Positions 12,949 through 14,523 of a stretch of DNA of 14,523 nucleotides are shown one piece after another. A program made the position numbers and the translations under genes. Under the pieces are notes generated by a model that did no database searches, was not told the origin of the DNA, and saw nothing but the letters and a program-made list of their open reading frames with translations. Within the stretch, counting starts at the first letter, position 1. Every line of letters begins with the position of its first letter. The stretch is from Bacteroidales bacterium. GTDB lineage: Bacteria; Bacteroidota; Bacteroidia; Bacteroidales; Muribaculaceae. The stretch spans positions 1,482 to 16,004 of the forward strand of contig JAHZGZ010000114.1 in NCBI GenBank assembly GCA_019420545.1. The letters run 5' to 3'.

Positions 12949-14523
12949 ATGATGAAACCAATCAAAGCCATGCTGCTCACTCTGCCGATAGCCATAAGCT
13001 CTGTCTGTCCGGCAGCAGCGACCGAGCAGACCACTGTAGCCCACTGGGAGTTCACCACCGGTTACGACGAAGCGAAAGAGGGTTCGACAGCCGTCTATAC
13101 CCCGAACAGTACGGGATGGATGGCATCGTCCAACCAGAAGTGGACAACCCTTCAGCCATATTTCCTTCCTAACACAAGCGCGCTACCGGCTGAAGAATGC
13201 CGCGTCACCCTTCACACAAGCGACGGCAAATGGCAGCTCACCTCAAGCGGATCGACACCGAATTATCTGCTGCGTCTGAACACGGCCTCAATCACCGGAT
13301 TCACGCCAAAAGAGGACTATACCGACCCGGCGAAACACGACCAGTATTTCGAGGTATCATTCCCTGCCAAGGCATTGGCCAACGTAAAGCTCAATTTCGC
13401 GATAGGCGACGGATCAAGCTCGGCCACTAAGTTCGGTGTAGTATATTCCTCCGACGGAGGCACAACCTGGACGGTACTCGACGATTATACTTCTGGAAAA
13501 CACTGGAATACGTATGTCGACGCGACCTATCCGCTTGATGCCGGAAACCACGGGAGCCTCATCATACGCATGCTCATCCAGTCGGCGACAAAGACCAGCA
13601 ACTACAATCTGAAGTATGTCAACATAATCGCCGACGATTTTCAGGGACCCGAGCTTGTAAGCATCACACCTGCCGACGGCGAGACCGATGTCGTACCCAC
13701 CGGGAAAGTGTCCATGCTCTTCAACGAGAGCGTAGTGATAAAGGATGGCGCGGTGGCCACCCTAACCAACAATACCACCAAAGCATCGCAGACGATCGTA
13801 CCGGCCCTAAGCAACAACAAGGTATCGTTCCCCTTTGAGGAACTCGACCTGTCGACAGGCTACACATTTTATATGCCCGCCAATTCGTTTACCGACCTTG
13901 CCGGAAACGTTTGCACGGCCGAGTACCGCACATCGTTCACCACATCATCCGAGCGTCCAGTGCCCCCGCCCGTGCTCGACAGCCACAACCGCCTCTGGTA
14001 CAACCGCCCCGCAGCATATTGGGAAGAGGCTCTTCCGCTCGGCAACGGTCGCCTCGGAGCAATGGTCAGCGGTAGTGTGTCGGTCGACACTCTCCAGCTC
14101 AACGAAGATACCTTCTGGGGCCAGTCGCCCAACACCAACTTCAATCCCGCGGCAAAGAATGTATTGAAACAGGTACGTGACCTTGTGTTCGCCAAGGACT
14201 ATGCCGAAGCACAGAAACTCGCAGTTCCCAACTGGATGTCGAAAGCATCCCACGGCGCACAATATCAGGCCGCCGGATGTGTGCTCGTAGGCTTCCCCGG
14301 CCACCGTTTCAACGATGAGGAGGGTGGCGCCACCGCCGATGCCCGCGACGTGCAGGCATATGTGCGCGATCTCGACCTGTCGCGTGCCGTAGCCACTACT
14401 TCTTATGTCGCCGGAGGTGTTACATATACCCGCGAGGTGTTCACTTCGTTCGACGACAATGTAACCGTGATGCGTCTCACTGCCTCGCAGCCCGGAAAGC
14501 TCAACTTCAATGTGTGCTACGCG
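12949..14523 (+). CDS. Secreted GH95-family glycoside hydrolase (alpha-L-fucosidase-like), 3' end cut by window
   Basis: The frame is open for 525 codons from 12949 to the window end. A signal peptide opens it (MMKPIKAMLLTLPIAISSVC, then PAAA); the second ATG at 12952 is an equally possible start. Residues about 28-235 form a beta-rich, jelly-roll-like domain ('HDQYFEVSFPAKALANVKLN', 'VVYSSDGGTTWTVLDDY'). Residues 238-333 match a Big_5-type Ig-like domain ('ITPADGETDVVPTGKVSMLF', 'SFTDLAGNVCTAEY'). From 349 the GH95 N-terminal domain begins: LWYNRPAAYWEEALPLGNGR, then LGAMVSG, QLNEDTFWGQSPN and 'YVRDLDLSRAVATTSYVAGG'. GH95 enzymes are inverting 1,2-alpha-L-fucosidases, and some are alpha-L-galactosidases. 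The catalytic residues lie past the window edge, so activity is unverified. The enzyme is probably periplasmic or on the surface, acting on fucosylated glycans, and likely controlled by the divergent AraC-type regulator. Confidence 0.9.
   Translation, partial: MMKPIKAMLLTLPIAISSVCPAAATEQTTVAHWEFTTGYDEAKEGSTAVYTPNSTGWMASSNQKWTTLQPYFLPNTSALPAEECRVTLHTSDGKWQLTSSGSTPNYLLRLNTASITGFTPKEDYTDPAKHDQYFEVSFPAKALANVKLNFAIGDGSSSATKFGVVYSSDGGTTWTVLDDYTSGKHWNTYVDATYPLDAGNHGSLIIRMLIQSATKTSNYNLKYVNIIADDFQGPELVSITPADGETDVVPTGKVSMLFNESVVIKDGAVATLTNNTTKASQTIVPALSNNKVSFPFEELDLSTGYTFYMPANSFTDLAGNVCTAEYRTSFTTSSERPVPPPVLDSHNRLWYNRPAAYWEEALPLGNGRLGAMVSGSVSVDTLQLNEDTFWGQSPNTNFNPAAKNVLKQVRDLVFAKDYAEAQKLAVPNWMSKASHGAQYQAAGCVLVGFPGHRFNDEEGGATADARDVQAYVRDLDLSRAVATTSYVAGGVTYTREVFTSFDDNVTVMRLTASQPGKLNFNVCYA

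Noticed and set aside
12870..13058. Minus-strand open frame covering the GH95 start
   Set aside because: It overlaps the GH95 signal peptide and the proposed operators and has no homology that I can recognise.

Overview
The window looks like Bacteroidota, order Bacteroidales, and probably a G+C-rich gut lineage such as Muribaculaceae. The family assignment is inference. The evidence is: several TAnnTTTG -7 promoter elements, two of them with TTTG 19 bases upstream; A-rich leaders with almost no Shine-Dalgarno sequences; secreted proteins ending in the 'YNVQG.KV ... GLYIV/GLFIEV ... KVL' tail typical of the order; the rpsU-xerC-hpf gene order; and a membrane regulator with Reg_prop, Y_Y_Y and AraC-type HTH domains. 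No RNA genes, insertion sequences or CRISPR arrays were seen.

Layout. Positions 1-867 (minus) hold a secreted protein whose stop codon lies just outside the window. It is more A+T-rich than its neighbours. A 320-base divergent spacer carries promoters for both sides and an unusual cluster of TTATCG motifs. On the plus strand follow aspS (1189-2952), a Nif3/DUF34-family gene (2966-3754) and a coiled-coil/zinc-ribbon protein (3757-4536) with its own promoter inside the end of the Nif3 gene. A gene-free stretch (4537-4771) holds a hairpin and two families of short repeats. Next come a small membrane protein (4772-5311) and an NhaC-family Na+/H+ antiporter (5328-6641), then a secreted multidomain protein broken by one frameshift (6675-8734).

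Positions 8792-10486 form a compact operon with a strong promoter and a clear intrinsic terminator: rpsU (ribosomal protein bS21), a XerC/D-type tyrosine recombinase, and hpf (ribosome hibernation factor). hpf overlaps the recombinase gene and has a near-perfect Shine-Dalgarno sequence, unusual in this phylum. The recombinase gene has a long inverted repeat directly before its start and a 31-base near-palindrome in its first codons.

The last part (10456-14523) looks like a carbohydrate-use locus. A minus-strand membrane regulator has a periplasmic propeller sensor and a DNA-binding domain but no kinase or receiver domains. It is divergent from a secreted GH95-family (alpha-L-fucosidase-like) enzyme that runs off the window end. 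Their shared spacer contains three copies of a TTTCAnngCA-type motif, placed where an AraC-type activator could control both promoters.
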